Part shown: positions 7,287 to 15,225 of the stretch, in pieces
Layout of the letters: each line of letters opens with the position of its first letter
Numbering within the stretch: the first letter of the stretch is position 1
Origin: a virus
Reading direction: 5' to 3' (one strand)
Length of the DNA stretch: 24,836 nt
Virus record (IMG/VR): IMGVR_UViG_3300046028_002434
Location: 1 to 24,836 of that record
Program-made: the position numbers and the translations under genes
Notes under the pieces: model-generated
Seen by the model: the letters and a program-made list of their open reading frames with translations, nothing else
Told to the model about the DNA's origin: nothing
Databases searched by the model: none

Positions 7287-8225
7287 ATGTCAGATATTAG
7301 TATGATGGTTTGGTCTGAGTTCTATCGGCCAACTACTATTGATGAGTGTATTCTTCCTGCTGAGACTAAGAAGTCTTTGATGGAAGCCATTGCCTCTGGG
7401 AATGTTCCCCACATTCTTATGTATGGTCCAGCGGGTACAGGTAAGACTTCTGCCTGTCGTGCCATTGCCAATGAACTTGGTGCTGACCTAATGTATATCA
7501 ATGCCTCTCTTGAGCGCAGTATTGATATTATTCGTAATCAGGTTGTTTCGTTTAGTTCCTCTGTGTCATTCTCTGGTGGATTGAAGATCGTTCTTCTTGA
7601 TGAGTTTGATGGGATGCCTCCACTTCAACAGAATGCATTGAAGGGTGTTATTGAAGAGTTTCCCAATGCGCGATTCTTCTTTACTAGTAATCACGTAAAT
7701 AAGATCATTGATCCAATCAAGTCTCGTTGTGTGAATATCAATTTCAAGATTGATAACAAAGAGAAGCCTAAACTTGCATCTAAATTCTTCAAGAGGGTTA
7801 CTCATATCCTCAAGGAAAAGAATGTTGAGTTTCAATCTGACGTGGTTGCAGAGCTGGTAACTAAATACTTCCCTGATTTCCGTCGCACTCTGAATGAACT
7901 TCAGCGATATGCTATCAGTGGTAAGATTGATTCTGGTATTCTGTTGAACCATTCTTCTGAGACATTCAAGGAATTGTTCAGTGCGATTCGCGATAAGAAC
8001 TTCAAGGATGTTCGTAAGTGGGTAGCATCGAATACTGACATTGATCCTCAGGTATTGTTCCGTGATATCTATGATAACGGAAATGATTTGTTTGAACCAA
8101 ATTGTCTTCCATCAATCATTCTGATCTTGGCTGACTATTCTTTCAAGGCAACCCACTCAGTTGATGCAGAGATTCTTGTTACTGCTGCAATGACTGAGAT
8201 TATGATGATTGCGAAATTCAAATGA
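7287..8225 (+). CDS. 44: Clamp loader large subunit, T4 gp44-like AAA+ ATPase, 312 aa
   Basis: ATPase subunit of the 44/62 complex that opens and loads the gp45 clamp on primer-template. The opening EFYRPTTIDECILP is the usual clamp-loader box II-type start. Walker A is GPAGTGKT (47-54), Walker B LLDEFD (103-108), and the SRC arginine-finger motif is at 146-148, followed by the lid and a collar domain to 312. T4 gp44 has 319 aa. GGAG (7277-7280) lies 6 nt before the ATG. The stop overlaps the start of the next gene (ATGA). Confidence 0.95.
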   Translation: MSDISMMVWSEFYRPTTIDECILPAETKKSLMEAIASGNVPHILMYGPAGTGKTSACRAIANELGADLMYINASLERSIDIIRNQVVSFSSSVSFSGGLKIVLLDEFDGMPPLQQNALKGVIEEFPNARFFFTSNHVNKIIDPIKSRCVNINFKIDNKEKPKLASKFFKRVTHILKEKNVEFQSDVVAELVTKYFPDFRRTLNELQRYAISGKIDSGILLNHSSETFKELFSAIRDKNFKDVRKWVASNTDIDPQVLFRDIYDNGNDLFEPNCLPSIILILADYSFKATHSVDAEILVTAAMTEIMMIAKFK

Positions 8226-8512
8226 TAGAAGTACTATTTTATTCTACGATAGCTGTTGTTGCTGTAATCATCCTTGATCGATATGGTAAGTATTGCTTCA
8301 GGCTTGGTGCTATGAGTACAGTTGGTGCTCTGAACATTCTGTGTGAGCAATCAGAATCTGGGTTTCTTTTCTATAATCTGTTGAATAATACGTTCATTAC
8401 GCAGAATGTAGATTACGACATTGGTGTTGCTCATCTTAAGAGCATGTACCCAAACACTGATATTGTTGTGAGCATGGCATCAAGGACTAGGATTATCGAT
8501 GAAACCATTTGA
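8222..8512 (+). CDS. Small membrane-anchored protein between clamp-loader genes, 96 aa
   Basis: Overlaps the gp44 stop by ATGA and the gp62 start by 14 nt, so it is translationally coupled in the clamp-loader operon. The N-terminus is one hydrophobic helix (MIEVLFYSTIAVVAVIILDR), then a soluble alpha/beta stretch without recognised motifs. T4 has no membrane gene between 44 and 62. It might anchor something to the membrane, but no function can be read from it. Confidence 0.8.
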   Translation: MIEVLFYSTIAVVAVIILDRYGKYCFRLGAMSTVGALNILCEQSESGFLFYNLLNNTFITQNVDYDIGVAHLKSMYPNTDIVVSMASRTRIIDETI

Positions 8513-8885
8513 ATACGTCAATGCCATCTGTGCGTCGAAGGACAATTACTGGGAAGATGGTGTATCTGAATCTGAGTATGAGCCATTCCTAGTCAATCGT
8601 GCTCTGTCGCATCATTATGATACTGTGATGTATGCTCAGGAAATGAATGCCAGGTCACATATCAGTAAGAAGATGCAGTATGATTTTCTTCGTATCGGTG
8701 TTCAACCAAAGAAGAAACGATTCGCTAAATGGGATAAGAATAAAGACGAGACAATTGAGTTAGTTCAGAAGGCATATAACGTCTCTTACAAAACTGCAAT
8801 CTCCTATGCAGCTATATTAAATAATGAGGATTTAGAAAATCTAAAATTATCATTATGTAAAGGCGGATTAGGAAATGCAAAATAA
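8499..8885 (+). CDS. 62: Clamp loader small subunit, T4 gp62-like, 128 aa
   Basis: Non-ATPase subunit completing the clamp loader with four gp44 copies. FLVNRALSHHYDTVMYAQEM and KKKRFAKWDKNKDETIELV, then AYNVSYKTAISYAAIL, correspond to T4 gp62 MVENALSQFPECMPAVYAMN, RYGKWAKLVEDSTEVLI and RYQVNTNDAINYKSIL. It is shorter than the T4 protein (187 aa), lacking residues at both ends. It overlaps genes on both sides, and the regA start lies inside its last codons. Assignment rests on sequence resemblance and order 44-62-regA. Confidence 0.85.
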   Translation: MKPFEYVNAICASKDNYWEDGVSESEYEPFLVNRALSHHYDTVMYAQEMNARSHISKKMQYDFLRIGVQPKKKRFAKWDKNKDETIELVQKAYNVSYKTAISYAAILNNEDLENLKLSLCKGGLGNAK

Positions 8886-9327
8886 TTATGCGTTAGATGT
8901 GTATGTAGAATGGACTCCGGAGCAAATGCTCGAGGTTGTGATTTCTGAGCCAGATTCATTTCTGAAGATCAGGGAAACTCTTTCTCGTATTGGTATTGCT
9001 AGCAAGAAGGACTTTATCCTTTATCCGTCATGCCATATTCTCCACAAAAGAGGTAGGTATTATATCGTTCACTTCAAAGAAATGTTTGCGCTTGAGGGAA
9101 AGCAAAGCGACATTACCGTTGAAGATTTAGTTCGAAGAAATACCATTGCTAAATTATTAGAACAATGGGGACTCTGTAAGATTCTCCAAGAAGAAATTCC
9201 AACTACTAATATGTCAAACATTAAAGTTGTTCCATATAAAGAAAAGAGTAAGTGGACTTTCAAACCAAAATTCATGATGCTGACAGACCGTATTAAACAA
9301 CGTCAGAATCAAGAATCGGGTGACTAA
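8875..9327 (+). CDS. regA: Translational repressor RegA, 150 aa
   Basis: In T4 RegA binds early mRNAs around their start codons and represses translation, including clamp and clamp-loader mRNAs. The stretch DSFLKIRETLSRIGIASKKD then LYPSCHILHKRGRYYIVHFK, and VRRNTIAKLLEQWGL follow T4 RegA closely (DFLKVKETLTRMGIANNKD, LYQSCHILQKKGLYYIVHFK, VRRDSIAWLLEDWGL). About 15 extra N-terminal and a similar number of C-terminal residues make it longer than the 122-aa T4 protein. SD AAGGCGG (8860-8866) lies 8 nt before ATG 8875, and the 11-nt overlap with gp62 suggests coupling. Confidence 0.93.
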   Translation: MQNNYALDVYVEWTPEQMLEVVISEPDSFLKIRETLSRIGIASKKDFILYPSCHILHKRGRYYIVHFKEMFALEGKQSDITVEDLVRRNTIAKLLEQWGLCKILQEEIPTTNMSNIKVVPYKEKSKWTFKPKFMMLTDRIKQRQNQESGD

Positions 9328-9328
9328 T

Positions 9329-9394
9329 ATGGTTGCCTGTATGCGCTCGCCGAAAGGGAGCATCCTCAAACTTTGCCGAAAGGGAAGAAAATGA
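9329..9394 (+). CDS. Possible 21-aa leader peptide upstream of hsp20
   Basis: ATG 9329 opens a 21-codon basic reading frame (MVACMRSPKGSILKLCRKGR plus K) ending at TGA 9392-9394, which overlaps the hsp20 start as ATGA. No clear SD precedes it. Its codons span a small hairpin with a GAAA loop (GCTC-CC/GG-GAGC, about 9344-9360). It could couple translation to hsp20 or be chance. Confidence 0.25.
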   Translation: MVACMRSPKGSILKLCRKGRK

Positions 9395-9867
9395 CTGATT
9401 TACAAAAAGTGTTTGGTGACATCGTTCGTAGTAGCGTTGGTATGGAAAAATTCATGGATGCACATAAGCAAATTGCTGATGTTGCTTCGAAAATGAATTC
9501 CCATTTTCCAGCATACAACATCAAGAAGGTCGAAGAAAACAAATACGAAGTTGAACTGGCTATTGCTGGTTATACTATCGGAGATGTTTCGATTGAACTT
9601 GATAAGAATGTTTTGTCCATTCGTTCTGCGAAACAAGAACTAGGTGCTCTTGAAGATTCGTTTATCTACAAGGGATTTACCTACAAGGGATTCAACCGAT
9701 CATTTACTCTTGAAGATAATATTCGTGTTGAAGATGCTGAGTTGGTTAATGGATTGCTTAAGATTTATCTTGAGCGTCTTGTTCCAGAAGCACAGAAGGC
9801 GAAGAAAATCAATATTCGTCAACCAGCTGGAACTTCTGGGAAGACTGTCCTCAATGAAGATCTCTGA
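9391..9867 (+). CDS. hsp20: Small heat-shock protein, Hsp20/IbpA family, 158 aa
   Basis: ATP-independent holdase with an alpha-crystallin domain. YEVELAIAGYTIGDVSIELD, VLSIRSAK, FTYKGFNRSFTLEDNIRVED, LVNGLLKIYLERLVPEAQ and the C-terminal IxI-type KKINI match IbpA-like proteins. Hsp20 is known in T4-like cyanophages and some other T4 relatives, where it may help virion assembly or protect replication proteins. Start ATG 9391 has SD AGGGAAG (9381-9387); an upstream TTG at 9373 in the same frame is less likely. The leader repeats GCCGAAAGGGA twice, the second copy holding the SD. Confidence 0.92.
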   Translation: MTDLQKVFGDIVRSSVGMEKFMDAHKQIADVASKMNSHFPAYNIKKVEENKYEVELAIAGYTIGDVSIELDKNVLSIRSAKQELGALEDSFIYKGFTYKGFNRSFTLEDNIRVEDAELVNGLLKIYLERLVPEAQKAKKINIRQPAGTSGKTVLNEDL

Positions 9868-9878
9868 TAAATGAAAAG

Positions 9879-9900
9879 TGGGCTGGTTAACTCCAGCCCA
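9879..9900 (+). terminator. Hairpin after hsp20, possible weak terminator
   Basis: TGGGCTGG (9879-9886) and CCAGCCCA (9893-9900) form a perfect 8-bp stem with a 6-nt loop. The following bases TCTCGCC are a poor T-tract, so termination would be partial or need Rho; the hairpin may instead protect the mRNA 3' end. Confidence 0.5.
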
Positions 9901-9908
9901 TCTCGCCA

Positions 9909-10115
9909 ATGATCAATAAATTAACCATATTCCCTGTTCTTATGCGAGACGATTGGCTGTTTCGCATAAGCATAAGTGACTCGACGAATATAATGGTTAT
10001 TGTCTTTAATGTAAAAGAGCCAAGTATTTTTATGATGCGATACTTCTCTGATTCAGATGAAGCAATTGCATTTATTGATGAGGCAGCTGCTGGTAAGCAT
10101 ATAGATTATTTCTGA
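9909..10115 (+). CDS. Hypothetical protein, 68 aa
   Basis: Lies between the hsp20 hairpin and dexA with 11 nt to the latter. There is no clear SD, and the start ATG 9909 follows the hairpin by 8 nt. The sequence looks like a small alpha/beta fold (LTIFPVLMRDDWLFRISIS, then FSDSDEAIAFIDEAAAGKHI) with no membrane helix. Similar short proteins of unknown role sit among replication genes of T4 relatives. Not recognised. Confidence 0.6.
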   Translation: MINKLTIFPVLMRDDWLFRISISDSTNIMVIVFNVKEPSIFMMRYFSDSDEAIAFIDEAAAGKHIDYF

Positions 10116-10126
10116 TTGGATTCATT

Positions 10127-10705
10127 ATGTTTTGTTTAGATATTGAAACACTTGGGGTTGAAAGTACCTCTGTTATTCTTTCTGTTGGACTGTCTTATGT
10201 CGCAGACACAGAACCAAAATCCTACCAAGACATTCTTGATAGTTCAATTTTTATCAAATTGAATGCCAAGGAGCAGATCTCTGCTGGCAGAGTTGTTGTT
10301 AAGTCCACTGTTGAGTGGTGGAACGGACAATGCGATTTCGCCAAGGAACGTAGCTACTATCCAAAGAAGTCTGATCTCTCTGTTGCTGAAGGTATTTCTA
10401 TTCTTCAGAAGTGGGTAAATGCAAGAGCAAAGAAGGGTGACATTTGCTGGATTCGAGGTAGCCTTGACCAGATGTGCATTGATTCTTTGTTTAGAACAGC
10501 AGATGCTGAGCCACTCTTTCCGTATAATGCATATCGTGATGTTCGCACTGCAGTTGAATTGTTATACCCAGAAACTTCAAAGAATGGGTATGTGGACGTT
10601 GACCCAGAGTATTGTATTGGGTTTGACAGAGACCAGGTATTGAAGCATAGTCCTGAGCACGATGCAGCATATGATCTGGCTATGATTCTATTCGGCAAGA
10701 AGTAA
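10127..10705 (+). CDS. dexA: DexA-like 3'-5' exonuclease (DnaQ fold), 192 aa
   Basis: DEDD-family exonuclease resembling T4 DexA. The first motif is LDIETLG (D5, E7); KSTVEWWNGQ matches KSTIEWWKNQ of T4 DexA. A second-motif region WIRGSLDQMCIDSL follows, then NAYRDVRTAVELL (T4: NQRDIRTRIEALL) and a final HSPEHDAAYDLAMIL with the catalytic His-Asp. Length is near the 227 aa of T4. Expected to trim 3' ends of DNA, helping host DNA breakdown or nucleotide recycling. The SD is weak (GGA). It precedes the polymerase gene, separated by a promoter and hairpin. Confidence 0.85.
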   Translation: MFCLDIETLGVESTSVILSVGLSYVADTEPKSYQDILDSSIFIKLNAKEQISAGRVVVKSTVEWWNGQCDFAKERSYYPKKSDLSVAEGISILQKWVNARAKKGDICWIRGSLDQMCIDSLFRTADAEPLFPYNAYRDVRTAVELLYPETSKNGYVDVDPEYCIGFDRDQVLKHSPEHDAAYDLAMILFGKK

Positions 10706-10711
10706 TTTTAT

Positions 10712-10740
10712 TTTACTTCCTTGTTCGCAGCAGGTATACT
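10712..10740 (+). promoter_or_regulatory. Promoter of the DNA polymerase gene, -10 in a hairpin loop
   Basis: -35 TTTACT (10712-10717), 17 bp, -10 TATACT (10735-10740). CAGCAGG (10728-10734) and CCTGCTG (10745-10751) flank the -10 as a perfect 7-bp inverted repeat. A transcript crossing from dexA would fold it as a hairpin followed by TAATTATTAT, which is terminator-like. Confidence 0.65.
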
Positions 10741-10772
10741 TGTGCCTGCTGTAATTATTATGGAGTATGCGA

Positions 10773-13280
10773 TTGAGTAATGATTCGTTTTACACGAACG
10801 TAGAGATCTTTGGTAATACCGTTATGACTCGTGAGGTCATTAATGGTGCACGCAAACGATCCAAAGAACAGTGGCAACCAACTCTGTACATCAAAGATAA
10901 CAACCAGGGCGAGAGCGAATACAGAAGTTTGTATGGCGATCCTGTGAAGGAAATCGTCGCTGGTAATATCCGTGAGACCAAAGACTTCGTCAAGCAATAT
11001 GATGGCGTCGATGGTTTCTCTATCTTTGGGCAGATGAACTTTACCCTGCAATATCTCAATGACCGTTATCGTCATAACATTACACCAGATATGAATAATC
11101 TTTCTATCTGGTCAATTGACATTGAGACACGTACAGGTGATGAGGGATTCCCTAAGCCAGAGACAGCGAATGAAGAAGTTGTTCTCATTACGCTGCAGAA
11201 CGTAAAGACCAAAACCTGCTATACATTTGGCAAGGGTACGTATATTGGTTATGCTGGCTATGATTCTAAATTCATCAGTTGTACTGATGAGTATTCACTG
11301 TTGAAGCAATTCTTGTCGTTCTGGGAATTTTCTGACATTGACATCATTACTGGATGGAACATTGAGTTCTTCGACATTCCTTATCTGATCAATCGCATCA
11401 GGCGTATCCTCGGTGAAGATGCAATGAAGAAGATGAGTCCTTGGGGATTTGTCAGCGCAGAGATGCAGTCTTATCGTGGCAAAGAAGAAATGTCAATTGA
11501 TATCAAGGGTATCGCTATCCTTGACTACTTGGCTCTGTACAAGAAGTTTACGTATACGAAGCAAGAGAGTTATTCTCTGAAGTATATTGCCGCTGAAGAA
11601 CTCGGTCATACGAAGGTAGATCTTCCAGGTGACACGTTCAATGATAACATCGATCATCATTGGAATGACTTTGTTCATTACAACATCGTAGATACGCAGT
11701 TGGTTACTGAACTCGAGGATAAGTTGAAATTGCTTGAGTTGATTGTTACGATGGCATATCAGGCGAAGATCAACTTTACGGATGTGTTCAGTCCAGTAAA
11801 GATGTGGGATGCTCTGATTCATAATTCCCTGTTGCGTGATAAGATCGTCGTGCCTCAGCGTGGGCATACTGGAAGTAGAAGCATCGATGGTGCTTATGTG
11901 AAGGAACCTCTCACTGGTAAGTACAACTGGATCGTCAGTCTTGATGCTACCTCGTTGTATCCAAGTATTATGATGTCATTGAATATCAGCCCTGAGACTT
12001 TCGCTGGTCGTACTGACATAAATATGGATTCGCTGCTGAATAACTCTGACCTTACTTCTCCATACATCGAACAGGATTACGCCATCTCTCCGATTGGTGC
12101 ATTGTTCACCAAAGAAAAGATTGGTATTCTTCCTCGATTGATTAAGGAAATGATGGCAGCGAGAAAGACAGCAAAGAGTCAGATGCTTGGGCTTGAGTCC
12201 GAGTATGAGAAGTCAAAGGATGAGTCATTGCTTCCGAAGATCTCTGCGTTGAATAATCAACAGATGGCTGCGAAGATTGCATTGAATAGTCTTTACGGTG
12301 CTACTGCTAATGAAGGTTTCCGATTCTTTAATCCAGATGTTGCTGAGTCAATTACGATCACTGGTCAATACATTCTGAAGAAGATTGAAGTTGCATTGGA
12401 TATTGCTCTGAATAAGAAGTTCAATACTGGTGAACATAAGTATCTTGTCTATGTTGATACTGACTCTGTGTATGTGAATATGAAGCCAGTGGTCGATAAG
12501 TTCTTGGAAGGCAGACCAACATCAGATATCGTTCGTGCTCTAGAGAACGTAGCGAAGGATATTCTTCAGAATGAGATCAATAAGATCTGCGCTGAGGTAG
12601 CAGATACGCTTGGGTTCTTTGAAAACAAGATCCACTTCAAACTTGAAGCAGTTGGTGACACTGCTATCTGGTGCGCAAAGAAGAAGTATATTGTTCGCGT
12701 GCATTCTTCGGAAGGTGTTACTTATGCCAAGCCGAAGTTCAAGGTAATGGGTCTTGAGATGGTTCGTTCCTCGACTCCTGCGTTCATTCGTGGTAAGTTG
12801 AAAGATTCTTTAGTTCAGGTGTTTGATGGTACTGAGAAAACTGTTCAGCAGTTCATTGATGGTGCTCGTGAAGAGTTTAATAAACTTCCTATCTCTGCTA
12901 TTGCCTTTCCTCGTACGGCTAATTCTATTGAAGAGTATGCAGATAGTAATTCAATTTACAAGAAGGCAACTCCTATTCACGTAAGAGGTGTTCTTCTGTA
13001 TAATGAGATCATTAAGAGGAAGAAACTTCAGAGCAAGTATCCACTCATTGGCGAGGGTGAGAAGATTAAGTTTATGTATCTTACGATGCCGAACCCACTG
13101 AAGGAAAACATCATAGCGATTCCTGCTGATGGAATTCTTCCTTCGGATCTTGGTTTGCATGAGTATGTTGATTATGAGATGCAATTCCAAAAGAGTTTCG
13201 TGAATGCCATGGATATTATTCTTGAGCCAATTGGATGGAGGGCTGAAGAAACCAGTTCGCTGGAGGACTTCTTTGGATAA
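10773..13280 (+). CDS. 43: Family B DNA polymerase, T4 gp43-like, 835 aa
   Basis: Replicative polymerase with proofreading. Exo I DIET (116-119), Exo II NIEFFD (196-201) and Exo III YNIVD (303-307) are intact. Polymerase motif A is LDATSLYPS (D391), motif B KIALNSLYG (501-509), motif C YVDTDS (D562, D564), so both activities should be functional. The C-terminus SSLEDFFG is a probable clamp-binding peptide. It is shorter than T4 gp43 (898 aa). TTG 10773 is preferred as start: GGAG (10762-10765) lies 7 nt away, and the product begins MSNDSFYTNV, as T4-type polymerases begin close to an FY motif. ATG 10767 would be only 1 nt from the SD and adds two residues. Confidence 0.95.
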   Translation: MSNDSFYTNVEIFGNTVMTREVINGARKRSKEQWQPTLYIKDNNQGESEYRSLYGDPVKEIVAGNIRETKDFVKQYDGVDGFSIFGQMNFTLQYLNDRYRHNITPDMNNLSIWSIDIETRTGDEGFPKPETANEEVVLITLQNVKTKTCYTFGKGTYIGYAGYDSKFISCTDEYSLLKQFLSFWEFSDIDIITGWNIEFFDIPYLINRIRRILGEDAMKKMSPWGFVSAEMQSYRGKEEMSIDIKGIAILDYLALYKKFTYTKQESYSLKYIAAEELGHTKVDLPGDTFNDNIDHHWNDFVHYNIVDTQLVTELEDKLKLLELIVTMAYQAKINFTDVFSPVKMWDALIHNSLLRDKIVVPQRGHTGSRSIDGAYVKEPLTGKYNWIVSLDATSLYPSIMMSLNISPETFAGRTDINMDSLLNNSDLTSPYIEQDYAISPIGALFTKEKIGILPRLIKEMMAARKTAKSQMLGLESEYEKSKDESLLPKISALNNQQMAAKIALNSLYGATANEGFRFFNPDVAESITITGQYILKKIEVALDIALNKKFNTGEHKYLVYVDTDSVYVNMKPVVDKFLEGRPTSDIVRALENVAKDILQNEINKICAEVADTLGFFENKIHFKLEAVGDTAIWCAKKKYIVRVHSSEGVTYAKPKFKVMGLEMVRSSTPAFIRGKLKDSLVQVFDGTEKTVQQFIDGAREEFNKLPISAIAFPRTANSIEEYADSNSIYKKATPIHVRGVLLYNEIIKRKKLQSKYPLIGEGEKIKFMYLTMPNPLKENIIAIPADGILPSDLGLHEYVDYEMQFQKSFVNAMDIILEPIGWRAEETSSLEDFFG

Positions 13281-13285
13281 TTTAT

Positions 13286-13314
13286 TTTGTGTTACAAGTG
13301 ACGCCAGGTATACT
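13286..13314 (+). promoter_or_regulatory. Promoter of uvsX, -10 in a hairpin loop
   Basis: -10 TATACT (13309-13314) with a poor -35 (TTTGTG 13286-13291, 17 bp). ACGCCA (13301-13306) and TGGTGT (13315-13320) flank the -10 and pair with one G-T wobble. Same arrangement as before gp44 and gp43. The weak -35 suggests help from an activator. Confidence 0.5.
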
Positions 13315-13340
13315 TGGTGTTCTATTAAGGAGATATACCT

Positions 13341-14399
13341 ATGAGTTTGCTTGAACGTATTCGCAAGAATTCAACTATTAAAGATACTGCTGTTCTGTCA
13401 GACAGCAAGTATTTTACCAAGAAAGATATGATCTCAACTTCAATCCCTGCAATGAATATCGCATTGTCAGGTGAGATTGATGGTGGGTTTGTTCCTGGTC
13501 TTACTTTATGGTGTGGACCATCGAAGCATTTTAAGTCTATGTTCTCACTGATCATGGCAAAGGCATATCTGGACAAATACCCAGATGCAGTAATGGTCTT
13601 TTATGACTGTGAGTTCGGTACACCAGCTGCTTACTTCAAATCACTGAACATTGATCAAGAGCGTATTCTTCATGTTCCTATTATGAATATGGAAGAGTTC
13701 AAGTTTGATTGCATCAAGCAACTCGAGGCGTTGAATCGTGGAGACAAGGTTATCTTCGTTATTGATTCGCTAGGCAATATGTCATCGAAGAAAGAAATGG
13801 AAGATGCACTTGAAGGTAAGTCTGTTGCCGATATGTCTCGTGCTAAGCAGATGAAGTCGATCTTCCGTATGATTACTCCATACCTGAATCGTCTGGATAT
13901 TCCTATGGTTGCTGTGAATCACATCTATATGGAACAAGGTCTGTATCCAAAGGCAATCGTCTCTGGTGGTACGGGTGTTTACCTTTCAGCGGATAACATC
14001 TTTATTCTTGGTCGTCAACAAGAGAAGGAAGGCACTGAGACTATCGGATACAACTTCATTATCAATGTCGAGAAGTCCAGGTATGTTCGTGAGAAGTCAA
14101 AGATTCCTATCGAAGTTAAGTTCGAAGGTGGTGTCTCTACTTGGTCTGGTCTGCTTGATATTGCATTGGAATCTGGTCACGTTATCAAACCTTCAATGGG
14201 TTGGTACTCCAGAGTCAATAAAGAGACTGGCGAGATCGAAGATAAGAAGTGGCGTGCCAAAGATACCGACTCCAAGTTGTTCTGGCAGTCGATTATCTAC
14301 TCGGCATCATTTCAGGAATATATCAAGAACTCATATCAAGTGTCGAATGGTGACATTATCACTGATGAAGACATCGACGCAGAACTAGAGGAAGTCTAA
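13341..14399 (+). CDS. uvsX: RecA-like recombinase UvsX, 352 aa
   Basis: Strand-exchange protein for recombination-dependent replication and repair. KIPMMNIALSGEI of T4 corresponds to SIPAMNIALSGEIDGGF here; Walker A is GPSKHFKS (59-66; T4 GPSKSFKS). VIFVIDSLGNMSSKKEMEDA then DMSRAKQMKSIFRMITPYLN, VSGGTGVYLSADNIFILGRQ, NVEKSRYVREKSKIPIEVKF and WRAKDTDSKLFW all follow T4 UvsX. It is shorter than the 391-aa T4 protein, lacking much of the acidic C-terminal tail. SD AAGGAG (13327-13332) with 8-nt spacing is very strong; the stretch AAGGAGATATACCT resembles the phage T7 gene 10 site. The stop overlaps the next start (TAATG). Confidence 0.95.
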   Translation: MSLLERIRKNSTIKDTAVLSDSKYFTKKDMISTSIPAMNIALSGEIDGGFVPGLTLWCGPSKHFKSMFSLIMAKAYLDKYPDAVMVFYDCEFGTPAAYFKSLNIDQERILHVPIMNMEEFKFDCIKQLEALNRGDKVIFVIDSLGNMSSKKEMEDALEGKSVADMSRAKQMKSIFRMITPYLNRLDIPMVAVNHIYMEQGLYPKAIVSGGTGVYLSADNIFILGRQQEKEGTETIGYNFIINVEKSRYVREKSKIPIEVKFEGGVSTWSGLLDIALESGHVIKPSMGWYSRVNKETGEIEDKKWRAKDTDSKLFWQSIIYSASFQEYIKNSYQVSNGDIITDEDIDAELEEV

Positions 14400-14929
14400 T
14401 GATTAACATTCGAATTATCGAAAGAGGAATCAATGTAAAGCCACTCTTGGATGAGGTTCTTTCTCTCCCAGAAGAGAACTGGGTTACTCACTCAAAAGAC
14501 AGGACGCATAAAGTTATTCCTATGACTGTTCCTGTTATCTATGAGGGGCAGGATACTTCTATCCTTAATTCGAATGAGACTATCAATACTCCTCAGTATT
14601 ATAAGTGTCCAAAGATTTTGAATTGGATGCGTCGTCATAATTTCTATTACCACACCTGGGCAGGAATCTATAAACTTCCTCCAGGTGGTATGGTTCCACC
14701 TCACAAAGATGATAGCGGTGATTACTACATTGATAAGATGCGCTATCATCTTTGCCTTCAGGGTAAGTACCTATACAAAGTAGAAGGTGATCCAGTGTAT
14801 ACAATTACACCTGGAACTCTGTTCTGGTTTGATTTACAGACAACTCATAGCGCTGAGTGTATTAGTAGTGAAGACAGAATTACTTTATTGTTTGATCTGC
14901 CACAACCAGATACGCTTGTTAATCCATAA
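14399..14929 (+). CDS. 2-oxoglutarate/Fe(II) oxygenase-like (aspartyl/asparaginyl hydroxylase type), 176 aa
   Basis: Double-stranded beta-helix oxygenase pattern: HKD at 102-104 (the HxD iron ligands, in GGMVPPHKDD), a distal His at 150 (TTHSAE) and Arg 160 (EDRITLLFDL), which would bind 2-oxoglutarate. The strands around RYHLCLQGKYLYKVEGDPVY and ITPGTLFWFD fit the aspartyl/asparaginyl beta-hydroxylase-like family. 2OG oxygenases are frequent in T4-like cyanophages; targets are mostly unknown. It overlaps uvsX by one base, so it is coupled to recombination genes, making a DNA- or protein-modifying role possible. All catalytic residues are present. Confidence 0.8.
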   Translation: MINIRIIERGINVKPLLDEVLSLPEENWVTHSKDRTHKVIPMTVPVIYEGQDTSILNSNETINTPQYYKCPKILNWMRRHNFYYHTWAGIYKLPPGGMVPPHKDDSGDYYIDKMRYHLCLQGKYLYKVEGDPVYTITPGTLFWFDLQTTHSAECISSEDRITLLFDLPQPDTLVNP

Positions 14930-14940
14930 GAAAGGCAAAT

Positions 14941-15225
14941 ATGATTTTAGACCAAATTGAATTAGTGCATGATGCTGACCCAGAACAAATTAGACCAATT
15001 AGAATTATCGAAGGCGAGTTTGAGGGATTGGTAGTTAGGTTTGGTAAAGCATGGTTTCCGGATACTGGGGATAATAATCTTTCCTTTGAAGTTGACATAA
15101 TTGAGGGTACAATTGAGAAAGAGCAGGAACCTCGTTTACATGAGTTTCTTGGTCAGATCTTAATGGCATTCATCAAAGAAGAAATGCAACGTGAAGAAAG
15201 AAATAATGACAAATCTGAGAATTGA
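14941..15225 (+). CDS. Hypothetical protein, 94 aa
   Basis: SD AAGAAAGG precedes ATG 14941, and the C-terminal 20 nt overlap the helicase gene. The sequence is strongly acidic: a beta-rich first half (RPIRIIEGEFEGLVVRFGKA, then SFEVDIIEG) and a charged helix at the end. Its place between uvsX and gp41, overlapping the latter, suggests a replication or recombination accessory. It does not resemble T4 gp40 or UvsY as far as can be judged by eye. Confidence 0.7.
   Translation: MILDQIELVHDADPEQIRPIRIIEGEFEGLVVRFGKAWFPDTGDNNLSFEVDIIEGTIEKEQEPRLHEFLGQILMAFIKEEMQREERNNDKSEN

Noticed and set aside
10760-10780. Six-codon frame (MEYAIE) overlapping the polymerase start
   Set aside because: The ATG has no SD of its own and the frame is too short; the GGAG it contains is better explained as the SD for TTG 10773.
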